Shown here: positions 6,579 to 6,878 of the stretch, in pieces
How the letters are laid out: every line of letters starts with the position of its first letter
Position numbering within the stretch: the first letter of the stretch is position 1
Source: SURF-32 sp964648365
Lineage (GTDB): Bacteria > Planctomycetota > Phycisphaerae > UBA1845
DNA length: 6,878 nt
Reading direction: 5' to 3'
Assembly: GCA_964648365.1 (NCBI GenBank)
Contig: CAZYLK010000251.1
Coordinates: forward strand, 1-6,878
Made by a program: the position numbers and the translations under genes
Notes under the pieces: generated by a model
Told to the model about the DNA's origin: nothing
The model's database searches: none
What the model saw: only the letters and a program-made list of their open reading frames with translations

Positions 6579-6649
6579 GCCGGCACCGCCATCCCAACCG
6601 TCATCGCAGGGTCGGCGCCGCCACCCCAGGGCCGGTACCGCCACCCCCA
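6579..6649 (-). repeat. Three imperfect copies of a GC-rich ~18-base motif upstream of the Kelch gene
   Basis: On the minus strand the motif TGGGrTGGCGGyrCCGrC occurs at 6649-6631 (with one extra G), 6628-6611 and 6596-6579, all between the Kelch gene start and its likely promoter region. A fourth, partial match (GGTGCC context) lies near 6656-6670. The copies differ at a few positions. They may be regulatory sites, a leader RNA element or simple local duplication. Confidence 0.5.
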
Positions 6650-6680
6650 TCATACCCAGGCACCGCCCGGAATAGAGCGG

Positions 6681-6702
6681 GGCTCGGATCAGGATCCGAG
6701 CC
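6681..6702. repeat. Perfect 10-bp inverted repeat between the Kelch gene and the right-edge gene
   Basis: GGCTCGGATC (6681-6690), a 2-base centre AG, then GATCCGAGCC (6693-6702) pair perfectly. There is no T-run on either side. It could be a protein-binding operator for the Kelch gene, or a factor-dependent terminator for the putative minus-strand gene ending at 6824. A second hairpin (CGGCCG, 5-base loop, CGGCCG; 6741-6757) lies 38 bases further right. Confidence 0.6.
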
Positions 6703-6823
6703 GACCGCCGCCTCGACGGGCGCACGGGGCGAACCAGGATCCGGCCGTGGAGCGGCCGTTCGGAGTTGGAGCCGTGCCGGTGATCTCGCACCGCGATTCA
6801 GCGGCCGGCGCCCACCCACCCGG

Positions 6824-6878
6824 TCAGTATTCCATCCGCTGGCGCGCGTTGGGTATGTCGAGCTGCTGGCGATACTTG
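6824..6878 (-). CDS. Possible 3' end of a minus-strand gene entering from the right edge
   Basis: Read on the minus strand from the right edge, seventeen codons end in TGA at 6826-6824, giving KYRQQLDIPNARQRMEY. Fourteen of the 17 third positions are G or C, as expected of a coding sequence in this genome, and the composition is normal for a protein C-terminus. If real, it lies upstream of the Kelch gene on the same strand with a 288-base gap containing inverted repeats, so co-transcription is doubtful. The fragment is too short to identify. Confidence 0.35.
   Translation of the reverse strand, partial: KYRQQLDIPNARQRMEY

Noticed and set aside
6649..6654. TATGAT on the minus strand as a -10 box for the Kelch gene
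   Set aside because: Five of six bases match, but there is no -35 element or TGn extension, and the hexamer overlaps the repeated motif region; kept only as a weak possibility.

Overview
The window is high-GC bacterial DNA; hand counts of sampled 60-base lines in the larger genes give about 67-70% G+C. Four features together suggest a planctomycete-like bacterium: a secreted serine hydrolase with a DUF3471-like tail, a YkgJ-type cysteine-cluster protein, a retropepsin-like protease, and above all a long secreted Kelch-type protein with a basic, cysteine-containing C-terminal domain. The assignment is inferred from protein style. No rRNA, tRNA or phylogenetic marker is present to confirm it.

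Layout from left to right. Bases 1-26 may hold the first codons of a gene running leftward out of the window. Bases 27-303 are a leader containing a strong 13-bp inverted repeat. A secreted beta-lactamase-like serine hydrolase follows at 304-1821 (+). Next is a 420-base stretch without a recognisable gene (1822-2241), which ends in a possible extended -10 promoter. It is followed by a compact overlapping pair (+): a small 82-residue protein of unknown function (2242-2490) and a retropepsin-like (clan AA) aspartic protease (2477-2929). A YkgJ/FliB-like cysteine-cluster protein follows at 3077-4378 (+). Converging on it, with only 57 bases between the stop codons, is a 699-residue secreted protein with twelve Kelch-like repeats and a separate C-terminal domain (4436-6535, -). 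Its upstream region (6536-6823) carries three imperfect copies of a GC-rich motif and a perfect 10-bp inverted repeat. The last 55 bases may be the 3' end of another minus-strand gene.

No single pathway joins all the genes. The serine hydrolase and the Kelch protein carry export signals and act outside the cytoplasm. The small protein and the retropepsin-like protease overlap, lack export signals, and probably form a functional unit in the cytoplasm. This pair is the best candidate for an undescribed system here. The cysteine-cluster protein is probably metal- or Fe-S-binding and stands alone. No mobile element, CRISPR array or structural RNA gene was found.
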